From Shewanella atlantica (GTDB lineage: Bacteria; Pseudomonadota; Gammaproteobacteria; Enterobacterales; Shewanellaceae), in the NCBI RefSeq assembly GCF_003966265.1, contig NZ_RXNV01000001.1, positions 434,001-498,000 on the forward strand: a stretch of DNA of 64,000 bases, written 5' to 3'. Positions within the stretch are counted from its first letter, which is position 1; each line of letters opens with the position of its first letter. The translations under genes and the position numbers were made by a program. The notes beneath the pieces are model-generated. The model had not been told where the DNA came from. It saw only the letters and a program-made list of their open reading frames with translations, and did not search any database. Below, piece after piece: positions 19,190 to 28,944 of the stretch.

Positions 19190-20505
19190 ATAACGGACAC
19201 ACTAAAACAGGCTCGCACTTTCCCGGGAAAGTAAGAGGTACTTTAGCCTTTGCTTTAGTCGTGCTGAGCACTTTCACCGTGCCGACTCAGGCACACGACA
19301 TTTTACCCGCGTCAGCACAGACATCCGCCATTCTCTTTAAGAACGCCACCATTCACACGGCTGTAGATGGAGTAAAGGCCGACAGTGACCTGCTAATTGA
19401 AAATGGCAAGATAATGGCCATCGGCAAGGCGCTCGCCGCACCCGAAGCGGCAATTTATGATGCCAGCGGGCGGCATATCTACCCGGGACTTATCGCGCTC
19501 GATACCAGTTTAGGTTTGGTCGAAGTTGAGATGATGCGCCCGAGTAATGACAGCCGTGAGGTCGGTGAAATCAATCCGCAATTAGAGGCATTGACGGCTT
19601 TTAATCCGGATTCAGAGATCATCCCGACCGTCAGAGTCAATGGCATCACTCACGCTCAAATAGTGCCTCAAGGTGACAGCTTAGCCGGTCAATCGGCTCT
19701 GGTATCATTGGATAGCTGGACCGTCGAAGACGCGATTGTGCAGACAAAGGCGGCCTTTCATCTCTATTGGCCAAGACTCAAATCTCTGTCCAGCGAAACG
19801 AAAAAAAGAGAGGAGCAACGCAAAGAGTATCGGCAGCAGGTTGCAAAGGTAACAGAGGCGTTCACCGACGGTTATCGCTACTATCTGGCCCATAAAAGCG
19901 GGGCTAAGACCAAATTAGATATGCGCTGGCAATCAATGCTGCCCCTTTTTCGAGGAGAGGCTCAGCTGTTTGTCCACGCTAGCACTCAGAAACAGATAGA
20001 GGAAGCCGCTGCTCTGGCAAAACACTATCAATTTAAGTTAGTTATCGTTGGCGGATATGACGCCTGGCGACTCGCGGATCTTTTAAACGAGATAGATGCA
20101 AAAGTGATCTATACTCGAACTCTAAGCTTGCCGATGCGTAAAGATGAACCTATAGAGATGAGCTTTAAAATTCCCGCCCTGCTCAATCAGGCGCAAATTC
20201 CATTTGCATTGGGTTTCTCATCCGACTGGAACAGCCGAAACTTACCTTTGGCAGCAGGACAAACGGTCGCGTACGGGCTGAGTAAGGAAGAAGCCCTTAA
20301 AAGTGTCACGCTCGATGCGGCTAAGATATTAGGTGTAGAGGACATGGGAGCTATCGCCGTCGGGTACAAAGCCAATCTGATTATCTCAGGTGGCGACATT
20401 CTCGACCCTATGGTGACTAAGATCGAAAAGGTCTATATAGATGGCAGGGACGTCGATCTAAATAATCGGCAACAACAGCTTTATCAAAAGTACCTAAAGC
20501 GATAG
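19186..20505 (+). CDS. Secreted amidohydrolase-like protein lacking the HxH motif
   Basis: A 439-residue exported protein (signal segment GTLAFALVVLSTFTVPTQAHD) with amidohydrolase-type ends: FKNATIHTAVDGVKADSDLL at the N-terminus and GAIAVGYKANLIISGGDILD at the C-terminus. At the place of the HxH metal site it reads PGLIALDTSLG, so it probably lacks the metal centre. The start at 19186 overlaps the previous stop (ATGA) with GGGAGGAG upstream; an in-frame ATG 33 bases earlier is less likely. It is translationally coupled to the large amidohydrolase, and I infer they work as a pair, with this one as a structural or regulatory partner. Confidence 0.78.
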   Translation: MNNGHTKTGSHFPGKVRGTLAFALVVLSTFTVPTQAHDILPASAQTSAILFKNATIHTAVDGVKADSDLLIENGKIMAIGKALAAPEAAIYDASGRHIYPGLIALDTSLGLVEVEMMRPSNDSREVGEINPQLEALTAFNPDSEIIPTVRVNGITHAQIVPQGDSLAGQSALVSLDSWTVEDAIVQTKAAFHLYWPRLKSLSSETKKREEQRKEYRQQVAKVTEAFTDGYRYYLAHKSGAKTKLDMRWQSMLPLFRGEAQLFVHASTQKQIEEAAALAKHYQFKLVIVGGYDAWRLADLLNEIDAKVIYTRTLSLPMRKDEPIEMSFKIPALLNQAQIPFALGFSSDWNSRNLPLAAGQTVAYGLSKEEALKSVTLDAAKILGVEDMGAIAVGYKANLIISGGDILDPMVTKIEKVYIDGRDVDLNNRQQQLYQKYLKR

Positions 20506-20629
20506 AATTCTACCTCGAAGGAGTCATAGCAGGCGATCCGCTTGTTTGACTCCGATCTTAATGATTTAAAATCATAAATTGCCAAAAAATGCAGCTTCCA
20601 ACCCACGTTTATAATGACAGGCCTGAATT

Positions 20630-21013
20630 ATGAAAACGCTTTTGATTGCCCCCTTAGTTTTACTTCTCAGCGCATGTGCCGGCGACTATAAGTTCAATAC
20701 GAATCTCGATGGTGAAGCCATCGACGAATACTTTAAAGCATCGGATGTCGCCGTGTTTGAAGGCAATACCCACCCCACGGTGCCTTACGAGATCATCGGC
20801 TTAGTCGAAGGTGAGACTTGTCAGGAAAGCGCCAATGACGCCCCAGCCTCGATAAGTGAGGCACGTACCCTTGCCAGAAGGGCCGCCGCCGATAAAGGGG
20901 CTAACGCAATTCTCATCAAGAAATGTATGGTGTTCGAAGAGCAAGGTCAGGCGTGTTTCAGTAGAGCAGTCTGCGTTGGGCAAGCGATTAAGACACCTGA
21001 AGCAGATAAATAA
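20630..21013 (+). CDS. rcsF: RcsF-like outer-membrane lipoprotein
   Basis: A 127-residue lipoprotein with lipobox LLSAC (Cys16). The C-terminal domain has four cysteines in the RcsF pattern: GETCQE, IKKCMV, QACFSRAVC. It is followed by VGQAIK, closely parallel to E. coli RcsF, where these form two disulphides. RcsF senses envelope stress and signals to IgaA in enterobacteria. Whether a Rcs phosphorelay exists here cannot be seen in this window. The gene lies directly before trmO, as in E. coli, which supports the call. Confidence 0.85.
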   Translation: MKTLLIAPLVLLLSACAGDYKFNTNLDGEAIDEYFKASDVAVFEGNTHPTVPYEIIGLVEGETCQESANDAPASISEARTLARRAAADKGANAILIKKCMVFEEQGQACFSRAVCVGQAIKTPEADK

Positions 21014-21073
21014 TAGCTAACCTGGCCTGGCCGGGTCGTTGCATCCTTATTCCAACACAGTGATCTGTAAAAT

Positions 21074-21796
21074 ATGAGCTTTAACTGTCAAATAGAGGCG
21101 GTGGCTTTCTGCCGCACTCCTTATAAGCAAAAATTCGGCATTCCGAGACAGCCTGGACTGGTTGGCGCCGCCCGGGGCTTTGTCGAGCTGCAAGCGCCCT
21201 ATAACCATATCGATGCAGTGAGAGGGTTAGAGCAATACTCTCACCTCTGGTTACTCTTCTCTTTTCATGAAAACCTATCCCAGGGTTGGAAGACAACAGT
21301 CAGACCGCCGCGTCTCGGGGGTAACGAAAAACTGGGCGTATTTGCCACCCGCTCGACCTTCAGACCCAATGGCATTGGCCAGTCGGTAGTCAAACTACAT
21401 AAGATCCATCAGAAAAAAGGCAGCGTTATTTTAGAGATCTCTGGCATGGATCTGCTCGACGGTACGCCGATCATAGATATTAAGCCCTATATCCCCTTCT
21501 CGGATTCTCAGCCTGACGCATCTGGCGGCATTGCACACGAAGCGCCACATTTGATTGATGTGGCCTTTACCCAGGAAGCCAGGGAGCAACTTGAGGCTTA
21601 CAGTAAACTCGAACAATATCCACGTCTCGAAGAACTGATCACCGGAGTGCTGGCACAAGATCCTCGGCCGGCATATAAGAAATCAAAAGCCGATCCTAAG
21701 CTTTATCAGGTCGCTCTGTTTGATCTCGATATTCTCTGGCATGTCATCGATGACCGCATCCTGATACACGAAATTAAATCCGGTGTTTCGCTATAA
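21074..21796 (+). CDS. trmO: tRNA (t6A37) N6-methyltransferase TrmO
   Basis: A 240-residue enzyme of the TsaA/YaeB family that methylates N6-threonylcarbamoyladenosine at position 37 of threonine tRNAs, using SAM. Family blocks are visible: [46 protein letters not shown] and [12 protein letters not shown]. The stop codon overlaps the start of the next gene (TAATG), so they are probably co-translated. The rcsF neighbour matches the enterobacterial order. Confidence 0.95.
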   Translation: MSFNCQIEAVAFCRTPYKQKFGIPRQPGLVGAARGFVELQAPYNHIDAVRGLEQYSHLWLLFSFHENLSQGWKTTVRPPRLGGNEKLGVFATRSTFRPNGIGQSVVKLHKIHQKKGSVILEISGMDLLDGTPIIDIKPYIPFSDSQPDASGGIAHEAPHLIDVAFTQEAREQLEAYSKLEQYPRLEELITGVLAQDPRPAYKKSKADPKLYQVALFDLDILWHVIDDRILIHEIKSGVSL

Positions 21797-22431
21797 TGGA
21801 AACAAAAGAAAACATCTTGAATACTCCCGACTATCAAAGCCAGCATAAGAAACGACTCTCGCATATGCCCTGGCTCTACTTCAGTCTCAAACCTAAACTC
21901 CTGAGCTGGGCTAAACCCTGGCAGGAGCAGGTTCAGGCCGAGTTTATGGCGCTGGAGACCGTCTCATTCGGTCAGAACTGTTTCATCGCCCCCGAGGTTA
22001 ATCTTTTTGCCGAGCCGGGAAGAGGTATCCAAATAGGCGATCAGTGTATGATAGCCGCCGACAGTTTTCTGCATGGTCCCATCATCTTAGGCGATGAGAT
22101 TGCCATCAACCATGGCTGCTCTCTCGACGGCGGCCGCACAGGGATCACCATAGGCGACCAGACCCGCATCGCCAATAACGTCACCATCTATGCCTTCAAC
22201 CACGGAATGCACCCGGACAGACCTATCTACCAGCAAAATGTCAGCTCTGAAGGTGTCGTCATAGGCAAAGATGTCTGGATAGGCGCACAGGCGGGCATCG
22301 TAGATGGCGTCACCATAGGCGACAGCGCAGTCATAGGCATGGGCTGCATCGTCACCAAAGATGTCCCCGACTATGCCATAGTGGCGGGTAACCCGGCGCG
22401 GGTTATCGGCGACCGAAGGGAGAAGGTATAG
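21796..22431 (+). CDS. Hexapeptide-repeat (left-handed beta-helix) acyltransferase
   Basis: A 211-residue protein with an N-terminal helical part and, from about residue 70, a run of hexapeptide repeats ([52 protein letters not shown]). It closes with the family end [11 protein letters not shown]. This is the maltose/galactoside O-acetyltransferase-like group, which moves acetyl from acetyl-CoA to a sugar hydroxyl. The catalytic histidine is probably in FNHGMHPD. The acceptor is unknown. It is coupled to trmO by a one-base stop/start overlap. Confidence 0.85.
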   Translation: METKENILNTPDYQSQHKKRLSHMPWLYFSLKPKLLSWAKPWQEQVQAEFMALETVSFGQNCFIAPEVNLFAEPGRGIQIGDQCMIAADSFLHGPIILGDEIAINHGCSLDGGRTGITIGDQTRIANNVTIYAFNHGMHPDRPIYQQNVSSEGVVIGKDVWIGAQAGIVDGVTIGDSAVIGMGCIVTKDVPDYAIVAGNPARVIGDRREKV

Positions 22432-23098
22432 GGATACACCTTTTCATCCTTTTAGTTATCCATCTATCCTTGGTTATTTTATTGATGTTTTAAGACCATA
22501 GCTTCAATTTCATCTACCACCTGCCGTGGGCAAAAGTGCATTCCATTATCTGTGACACGTTGAGTGAAGCGAAGCTTGGTGCTACGAACGAGAAGCATGG
22601 ATTCTGAACTGGCTGTTAGATATGGATATCGTTGCAAGCACATCTGACCGCCATGGATGGTGGAAATGCCGAAAAATGTATGGAACATTTTCGGCCCAGT
22701 AAACTCTACCAAAACGTCCATGTTTTGGAAGCCCACAGCCGCAGCTACATCATGTTATTAATTTCTTCGCTTGGTGATCACAATTGGAGTTTACGATTTG
22801 TAACTAACTTCTGGGCATTTCCGTATTACGAAGTTCGGCTGACTCTGATATTTCGGATAAATTTTATGATGTCTAAAAGAGGAAAGTCTAAGAATGAATG
22901 GACAATTTGGTTAACCCACTACGCTACCTGTTCTTAACTCCGGCGTGATCGAGGCCTTTAGGTAGAGTGCTTACACTTTTAATAACGAAAAATTATCGTT
23001 TGAATAAATTATGATAATTTTTAATAGGACCACCTCTTCCATATACTCTCCTTATCGAAACAATACACGAAACAAATTCTTAGAGATTGGAGCAGATT
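22432..23098. repeat. Gene-free region with a diverged interspersed repeat
   Basis: No credible gene is seen in these 667 bases. The segment from about 22480 to 22830 resembles the larger intergenic repeats further on. Both carry the palindrome CCAAAACnTnnATGTTTTGG (here 22710-22731) next to a GCCCAC or GGGCTC block. Short reading frames across it look like chance or relic frames. The last ~60 bases hold the ribosome-binding site of the VOC gene. Confidence 0.5.
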
Positions 23099-23584
23099 AT
23101 GAAGATGAATCACGTAGGTATCATGGTTGGCGATATGGACAAAGCGGTTGAGTTTTACACCAAAGCGCTGGGTCTTAAAATTGTTATGAACAACACTAAA
23201 GTTATCGAAGAGCGCGAAACAGCCATTGGCCGTATGTGTATTGCTGTATTCGGTGAAGGCTTTAAAGGCTTTAACATCGCACACCTAGTTACCTCTGACG
23301 GTATTGGCGTTGAAATGTTTGAGATGAAAGAGCGTCAAGAGCGTCACGAAGTTGATTTCTCTCGCCTTGGTATCTTTCACTTCTGCCTGCAAACTGACGA
23401 CTTTGCTGGCGCTATTGAGCGTACTGAACAGTACGGCGGTAAAGTTCGCATGGACATTATGCGCTACCACCCAGAAGACGACAGCAAACCAGCACAAATG
23501 GTTTACCTGGAAGACCCGTTTGGTAACTTATTTGAGCTTTACTCGCACACTTACGAAGAGACTTACGCTTCAGATTACGAGTAA
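23099..23584 (+). CDS. VOC (glyoxalase/bleomycin-resistance) superfamily protein
   Basis: A 161-residue protein made of two paired beta-alpha-beta-beta-beta modules. The N-terminal MNHVGIMVGDMDKAVEFYTKALG and C-terminal YLEDPFGNLFELYSH carry the usual metal ligands (His near residue 4, His in GIFHFCL, Glu in LFELY). The family includes lactoylglutathione lyases, extradiol dioxygenases and methylmalonyl-CoA epimerases; I cannot choose among them. I set the start at 23099, where GGAG sits six bases upstream. Codon usage looks like that of a well expressed gene. A terminator follows. Confidence 0.85.
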   Translation: MKMNHVGIMVGDMDKAVEFYTKALGLKIVMNNTKVIEERETAIGRMCIAVFGEGFKGFNIAHLVTSDGIGVEMFEMKERQERHEVDFSRLGIFHFCLQTDDFAGAIERTEQYGGKVRMDIMRYHPEDDSKPAQMVYLEDPFGNLFELYSHTYEETYASDYE

Positions 23585-23611
23585 TCTAGCGAGTTTAATC
23601 ATTGATGAAAG

Positions 23612-23639
23612 AGGATTGGCCAGTAGCCAATCCTTTTTT
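23612..23639 (+). terminator. Terminator of the VOC gene
   Basis: The stem AGGATTGGC/GCCAATCCT with loop CAGTA is followed by six T, 27 bases after the stop codon. Confidence 0.9.
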
Positions 23640-23645
23640 GTTTGA

Positions 23646-24222
23646 TTAGGAACTTGGCAAACTTTGGGGCATTTCCAAGTTAGAGGCTGCTCCAAAAAGC
23701 TCTAATCGAAGAAAGAACTTTCTCGTAAACCAGCCAGTGCAGATGCGGCTGCGAGCTTCCAAAACATGGATGTTTTGGCAGAGCCCACATGGAAGTGTTC
23801 CCGGCGTCTCGCTGAAGTATCTGCACATTCCCTCGCCGGGCAGGCGGTAAACAGCAATGAAGGTACGACCTTCAAGCTCACACTCCAATAACAACGAACG
23901 AAAAAAGAAAATGTAATCAGCCTTCATTCGAAGGCTAACAAACTTTGGGGCATAAACGTGTTACCAACAAAACTTCAATCGAAGAGATAGATAAACGGGT
24001 GTAAGTGAGCTCGAGGACTTCGATTTCAGAGATGAAATCGCAGAGCGCCCAAGGACGGGTTTACAGCGTACCGAGAGATTACTTACACATGCGCCCACAG
24101 CAGGTGATAGATAGCAATGAAAGTACGACTTTCAAACACACCACTCAATACCTACTCAGCCAGAAGTTAAAATAGAAAATGTAATAAGCCATCATTCGAA
24201 GGCTTGCTAACTTTGGGGCATT
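23646..24222. repeat. Two tandem diverged copies of a ~275-base intergenic repeat
   Basis: The block CTTTGGGGCAT occurs at about 23662, 23943 and 24211, marking two units of about 281 and 268 bases. Each unit ends with the series GCAATGAARGTACGACTTTCAA-like, CACTC(C)AATA, AAAATGTAAT and TTCATTCGAAGGCT. The first unit also holds the palindrome CCAAAACATGGATGTTTTGG (23758-23777). No conserved protein is encoded. Related single copies lie near 22480-22830 and 25900-26107. The rest of the gap to 24462 holds only the presumed promoter of the HD-GYP gene. Confidence 0.7.
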
Positions 24223-24462
24223 TCCTTACTAGCAAGCTCATTCAATAAAGCTTAACTCGAACGAAAAACAGTGCCATGAACTCTGGTCGCTTCAACCAAA
24301 CCCAGTTATATTAGTGATTAATATTAATAGAGAGTAATTATACAGTAGACTTATCAGACAAATGCTTCAGTATCAGGATATAGTCTATGTAAGTGAGTAG
24401 ATGAGTATCCGACTCCATCATTAGTTATCAATCGATTCAACTCGAATGAAGGATTCAAAGGA

Positions 24463-25755
24463 ATGAACATATCATCGCGTTATTTTTCAATGCCAGTGAA
24501 ACAAGGTTTAACTGATACCTTACCTCTATGGCGAAGATTGATCTTTAATCGGTTATTTGGACTACTGGCAATCCTTTGTGTGCCCGTTTACTTTACCAGC
24601 GTCTACCTCTGCATCGTATCAAATCTCTGGTCTATGGCTCTATTTGATACTTTAGCTTATGGCGTATTGCTCTATATATTACTGGTAGAATCGATAAGTG
24701 AACGCTACAAATACATCATAGGCTGCCTATTGGCCTATGGCATCGGGTTTGCCTTCCTCATCACTATAGGGCCCACAGGCGCAGGTTTTTTCTGGCTATT
24801 TGTATTTCCGCCTCTGACAGCCATACTTCTGGGGAAAAAGGCCAGTATTGTCGCTCAGGTTCTCAATGGTTTTTGTCTGCTTACTGTTGGAGTGGCCTAC
24901 AGTTCCGGAGCCCTACAGTGGCCAATAACCGAAGGGTACAGCACCTTTATTTGGTTTGTGGTCAGCATCAATTTTATCGTAACTAATGCAATGGTTACCC
25001 TATCGACCTCATTTTTACTGGGTAAACTAACACGTTCTTTAGAGGCAACGTTAGCCTCCAGACACGCAACCATCATGGGCCTTGCAAAACTGGCAGAGTA
25101 TCGAGATAACGAGACTGGCGCGCACCTCATCAGAATGCAGCACTATTCAAATATGCTTGCCACTCAACGCCAGCTTGATGCGAATACACCTGAAGAGCTT
25201 ACTGACAACTTCATACAAGATATTACCCTCTCCTCCATCCTGCATGATATCGGTAAGGTGGGGATCAGCGATGCAATCTTGCTAAAACCCGGACGGTTAA
25301 CCCCAGAAGAATTTGAACAGATCAAGGCTCACCCAAGCATAGGTGCGACAGTGTTAGAAAGCTTGCGCACATACGCACCGCAATGCAACTTTATACAGAT
25401 GGGAAAAGATATTGCAGGTGGACATCATGAAAAGTGGGACGGCTCAGGCTACCCAAAAGGGTTAAGGGGCGAAGCGATCCCCTTATCCGCCCGCATCGTC
25501 GCTTTAGTTGATGTCTACGATGCACTTACCTCCCCTCGATGCTATAAACGCCCTTTCAGTCATCCAGAGGCAGTGTCGATGATATCAGCGGGTAAAGGCG
25601 CCCACTTTGACCCCAAATTGGTCGAGAGCTTTATCGCTATTAATGAGCAATTTGAACAGCTGTCGAAAGCTTCCTTAGGTGAATTACAGCAAGATGCTGT
25701 AGATGAGTTGAATTTTTGCAACCAGGCGCAACGAAATTGTTTGAGGGAAAGTTAG
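24463..25755 (+). CDS. Membrane HD-GYP c-di-GMP phosphodiesterase
   Basis: A 430-residue protein. Residues about 28-185 hold five or six hydrophobic helices resembling an MASE-type membrane sensor. Residues about 200-400 form the HD-GYP domain, with the HD pair in LHDIGKVGI, the HH pair in GGHHEKWDGSGYPKGL (GYP motif intact) and the helix IVALVDVYDAL. Such domains hydrolyse c-di-GMP to pGpG or GMP. The metal ligands look complete, so I expect an active enzyme. It stands alone between two repeat regions. It adds to the diguanylate cyclases at 49.5 and 61.3 kb, though no link is shown. Confidence 0.92.
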   Translation: MNISSRYFSMPVKQGLTDTLPLWRRLIFNRLFGLLAILCVPVYFTSVYLCIVSNLWSMALFDTLAYGVLLYILLVESISERYKYIIGCLLAYGIGFAFLITIGPTGAGFFWLFVFPPLTAILLGKKASIVAQVLNGFCLLTVGVAYSSGALQWPITEGYSTFIWFVVSINFIVTNAMVTLSTSFLLGKLTRSLEATLASRHATIMGLAKLAEYRDNETGAHLIRMQHYSNMLATQRQLDANTPEELTDNFIQDITLSSILHDIGKVGISDAILLKPGRLTPEEFEQIKAHPSIGATVLESLRTYAPQCNFIQMGKDIAGGHHEKWDGSGYPKGLRGEAIPLSARIVALVDVYDALTSPRCYKRPFSHPEAVSMISAGKGAHFDPKLVESFIAINEQFEQLSKASLGELQQDAVDELNFCNQAQRNCLRES

Positions 25756-26105
25756 AGAAACAGTACAGATTGCCATCGGCTTTTGCTTAAAGGGAAGTTT
25801 GTCATGGACAATATCATCACCAAAGATATCCTACTTATCTCCCATTACGGGTCATCGGCGGCCAAAGGAGAAGGTGTTGAGATGCACCACACATCTTCGT
25901 TCCATATAATTGAGGTAACTTGTCAGATAACAAGTTTCAAATATCCCGGTGACAGGATGCAATAAATGACCTGAATATGCAGGTAATTCTTCGGCATTCC
26001 TGCACGGCACCCATCGCTGGCGACAGGTAAGAATGAAGGTACGGCCTTGAAGCAAACATCCCAATACCATAGAGCAAATGCAGAGCAACCTTCATTCGAA
26101 GGTAA
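25756..26105. repeat. Intergenic region with a third copy of the ~275-base repeat
   Basis: From about 25900 the sequence shares the block order of the tandem repeats at 23.6-24.2 kb: GAATGAAGGTACG, CATCCCAATA and CCTTCATTCGAAGGTAACA. The first 140 bases hold a short frame (25804-25965) that runs into the repeat and looks like a chance or relic frame. Confidence 0.6.
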
Positions 26106-26137
26106 CAAAAAGGCCAGTTAAATTTAATTAACCGGCC
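26106..26137 (-). terminator. Terminator of der
   Basis: On the minus strand, GGCCGGTTAA and TTAACTGGCC form a stem with an AT loop, followed by TTTTTG. It lies about 40 bases past the der stop. Confidence 0.85.
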
Positions 26138-26174
26138 TTCTATGATTCAGACTCAAGGTTCTAAAACCTTAATA

Positions 26175-27641
26175 CTACTTCTTATCTTTAATATGCGTCA
26201 TCATACGCTTACGGCGACGCTCTTGACTCACCGTCAGCTTCTTGGTGTTCATCCCTTCAAATGGGTTACCACCATCCTGGAATCGGATCTGAATAGGCGT
26301 GCCCATAACCTTCAATGAACGACGGTAGTAGTTCATCATGAAGCGCTTATAAGAATCCGGTAACTTCTTAACCTGATTACCATGCACAACCACAATAGGT
26401 GGATTGTACCCACCGGCGTGAGCGTACTTAAGCTTAACACGACGTCCGTTAACCAACGGAGGCTGATGATCGTCTTGTGCCATCTGCATGATACGGGTCA
26501 GCATAGAGGTACTCACACGACGTGTCGCACTGTCATAGGCTTCCTGCACAGACTCAAAAAGGTGTCCAACACCGGTGCCGTGAAGCGCCGAGATAAAGTG
26601 AATGCGGGCAAAATCGATGAAGCCAAGGCGGCGGTCGAGTTCGCTCTTCACTCTGTCTTTGATCTCCTGATCGATACCATCCCACTTGTTGACGGCAATC
26701 ACCAGCGCACGACCGGCATTGAGCGCGAAGCCTAATAGGCCCAGGTCTTGCTCTGCGATACCTTCACGGGCATCGATGATCAATAGCACGACATTACTGT
26801 CTTCAACGGCTTTCAGTGTCTTAATCACCGAAAACTTCTCAACGGTCTCATGCACCTTACTACGACGACGAACACCCGCGGTATCGATCATGACGTATTC
26901 ACGTCCGTCTCGCTCCATAGGGATATAGATACTGTCTCGAGTGGTACCCGGAGAGTCATAAACAACCACACGCTCTTCACCAAGAATACGGTTAGTTAGT
27001 GTAGACTTACCCACATTCGGCTTACCAATAATAGCCATCTTGATAGGCAGATCCTGAAGACGCTTCTGTTCGGCTTCCGCTTCCTCTTCGGTGTACTCTC
27101 TCTCCTCTTCGCCCTCTTCGCCTTCACCATCACGATTAAGGCCAAGTGCTTCGGCGTAAGGTGCTAATGCGTACTCAATCATGTTGGTCACACCGCGCCC
27201 TTGCGCTGCAGCCATCTGATACACTTCGCCCAGACCTAAGGCCCAAAATTCGGCACAAGCCGAATCGGCATCAATACCGTCGACCTTGTTAGCGACAACA
27301 AAGGTGGTCTTTTCACGGCGACGCAGATGCTCAGCAATAGCCTGATCTGCCGCCGTTAAACCGGCTCTGGCATCGGTAAGGAATAAGACCACATCGGCTT
27401 CTTCGATCGCTGCAAGCGACTGCTCGGCCATATGGGTTTCAATTCCCTCTTCGGTACCATCGATACCACCGGTATCGACAACGATAAACTCATAACCAGA
27501 GAGATAAGCGCGACCATATTTACGATCCCGAGTCAGCCCAGGAAAGTCGGCTACCAAAGCATCTCTAGTGCGGGTCAGACGATTAAACAGGGTCGACTTA
27601 CCCACATTAGGTCGGCCAACAAGGGCCACAACTGGAATCAT
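26175..27641 (-). CDS. der: Ribosome-assembly GTPase Der (EngA)
   Basis: A 488-residue essential GTPase with two tandem G domains and a C-terminal KH-like domain, acting in 50S subunit maturation. Both P-loops are intact (GRPNVGKST near residue 8 and GKPNVGKST near residue 207). DTGG/DTAG and NKVD/NKWD motifs are also visible. The linker between G domains is unusually acidic ([19 protein letters not shown]). It is the last gene of the rlmN-to-der cluster, separated from bamB by a terminator, so it probably also has its own promoter. Confidence 0.97.
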   Translation of the reverse strand: MIPVVALVGRPNVGKSTLFNRLTRTRDALVADFPGLTRDRKYGRAYLSGYEFIVVDTGGIDGTEEGIETHMAEQSLAAIEEADVVLFLTDARAGLTAADQAIAEHLRRREKTTFVVANKVDGIDADSACAEFWALGLGEVYQMAAAQGRGVTNMIEYALAPYAEALGLNRDGEGEEGEEEREYTEEEAEAEQKRLQDLPIKMAIIGKPNVGKSTLTNRILGEERVVVYDSPGTTRDSIYIPMERDGREYVMIDTAGVRRRSKVHETVEKFSVIKTLKAVEDSNVVLLIIDAREGIAEQDLGLLGFALNAGRALVIAVNKWDGIDQEIKDRVKSELDRRLGFIDFARIHFISALHGTGVGHLFESVQEAYDSATRRVSTSMLTRIMQMAQDDHQPPLVNGRRVKLKYAHAGGYNPPIVVVHGNQVKKLPDSYKRFMMNYYRRSLKVMGTPIQIRFQDGGNPFEGMNTKKLTVSQERRRKRMMTHIKDKK

Positions 27642-27689
27642 TTTTTTGCCTCTAATCTACAATTTCTTTCAAAAATAATGTTTTTATAT

Positions 27690-27724
27690 AACTAAAAAGC
27701 CCCCGGAACAAACTTCCGGGGGCT
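27690..27724 (-). terminator. Terminator after bamB... upstream side of cluster break between bamB and der
   Basis: AGCCCCCGGAA and TTCCGGGGGCT form an 11-base-pair stem; on the minus strand TTTTTAG follows. It lies 22 bases past the bamB stop and should end the rlmN-to-bamB transcript before der. Confidence 0.88.
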
Positions 27725-27745
27725 AAAAATCTATTCAGCTAAAGC

Positions 27746-28933
27746 TTACGGAAGCGTTATTCTAGCAACTTTTCCATCACGAGTCTGAACATAGATATTA
27801 TCACCTTCGACCAGTGGCTGGCTAAACAAACCTGAACTATCGATCTGAATACGACCAGCTAAGGTACCGGTACTCTTATTGATAAAGTGTAGGTAACCTT
27901 CGAAGTCTCCGACAACAATATAATCTTTAAATACCGCTGCCGATGTTAAGTTACGGTTAGTTAACTCGGTATTGCTCCAGCTTTCTAAACCACTTCGTCT
28001 ATCGACTGAGTATATACGGCTATGGTCATCGACGAGGAATAAGTTCACACCCGAATCAGCAAGTTCATGGAAACTCGAATATTTACGAGTCCATACAACG
28101 CGTCCGGTTCTCACTTCCATAGAGACCAGGTTACCGTTGAAACTGACGGCATATAGGTTTTCACCTATGATCAATGGCTTCATGTCGATATCGGCCATAC
28201 GGGTAAACTCGTTACCTCCCTTAGGCGTATAAATCGCTTGTTCCCAAGCTGCCTGACCGTTATTTTTGATGACTACCGCGATCTTGCCGTCTGCCGTTCC
28301 AACGAAGAAACCACCAGACTCATAGCTCGCAGAACCTGTACCACGCAAGGTCAGGTTAGGCAGTTTAGACTCGTAGGCCCACTGCTTCTCACCGTCATCG
28401 ACGTTAAAGGCTTCGAGTGTTCCCGAGCTGGTATTGACAACTACAACATCTTCACCGACAGATGGCGCTGACAACAGCTCACCACCTGCGATAACAGACC
28501 AGATAGTCTCACCCGTTTCTGCATCGAGGGCACCTAATATGCCGCTCTCTCCACCGATAAACACCATATTACGGGCTGCTGTTACGCCGGCGGCTAGTTT
28601 AGCCCCTTTGTTTTTAGCAAGGATGTTGTCCTTAAATGCCGAACTAAAGTCCTGGCTCCAAACCTTTTCACCGGTCTTTTCATCAAATGCAGTGACTTCA
28701 CCGTATCTGTCGGCGACATACAACTTGTCATAACGCACAGTAGGACGAAGACGCGAGTAATAATCGCCCACACCGTTACCTACGGTCGCAGTCCAGCTCA
28801 CCTCAGGAAAGACACTCGCCTCAATCTCAGGCAAAGGACTAATCGGCTCTTCTTCTACATCACTGGACGAACAGGCCGATAACAGCCCCAAGCTCAATCC
28901 ACATGCGAGCAATGTTTTGCACCAAGACTTCAT
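27746..28933 (-). CDS. bamB: Outer membrane assembly lipoprotein BamB
   Basis: A 395-residue PQQ-repeat beta-propeller lipoprotein of the BAM complex, which inserts beta-barrel proteins in the outer membrane. Lipobox LLSAC places Cys21 as the lipidated residue. Repeated blade signatures are visible (GEVTAFDEKTGEKVWSQDF, LGALDAETGETIWSV, VSMEVRTGRVVWTRK). The gene follows yfgM after 11 bases, the standard order in gammaproteobacteria. The length fits the family. Confidence 0.96.
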   Translation of the reverse strand: MKSWCKTLLACGLSLGLLSACSSSDVEEEPISPLPEIEASVFPEVSWTATVGNGVGDYYSRLRPTVRYDKLYVADRYGEVTAFDEKTGEKVWSQDFSSAFKDNILAKNKGAKLAAGVTAARNMVFIGGESGILGALDAETGETIWSVIAGGELLSAPSVGEDVVVVNTSSGTLEAFNVDDGEKQWAYESKLPNLTLRGTGSASYESGGFFVGTADGKIAVVIKNNGQAAWEQAIYTPKGGNEFTRMADIDMKPLIIGENLYAVSFNGNLVSMEVRTGRVVWTRKYSSFHELADSGVNLFLVDDHSRIYSVDRRSGLESWSNTELTNRNLTSAAVFKDYIVVGDFEGYLHFINKSTGTLAGRIQIDSSGLFSQPLVEGDNIYVQTRDGKVARITLP

Positions 28934-28944
28934 GGGCAGTTTCC

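Noticed and set aside
22632..22937. 101-codon open frame before the VOC gene
   Set aside because: It lies in a diverged interspersed repeat, and its composition looks like translated non-coding DNA.
25804..25965. Short frame after the HD-GYP gene (MDNIITKDILL...)
   Set aside because: It has a fair ribosome-binding site but runs into the ~275-base repeat and has no recognisable fold; at most a relic.
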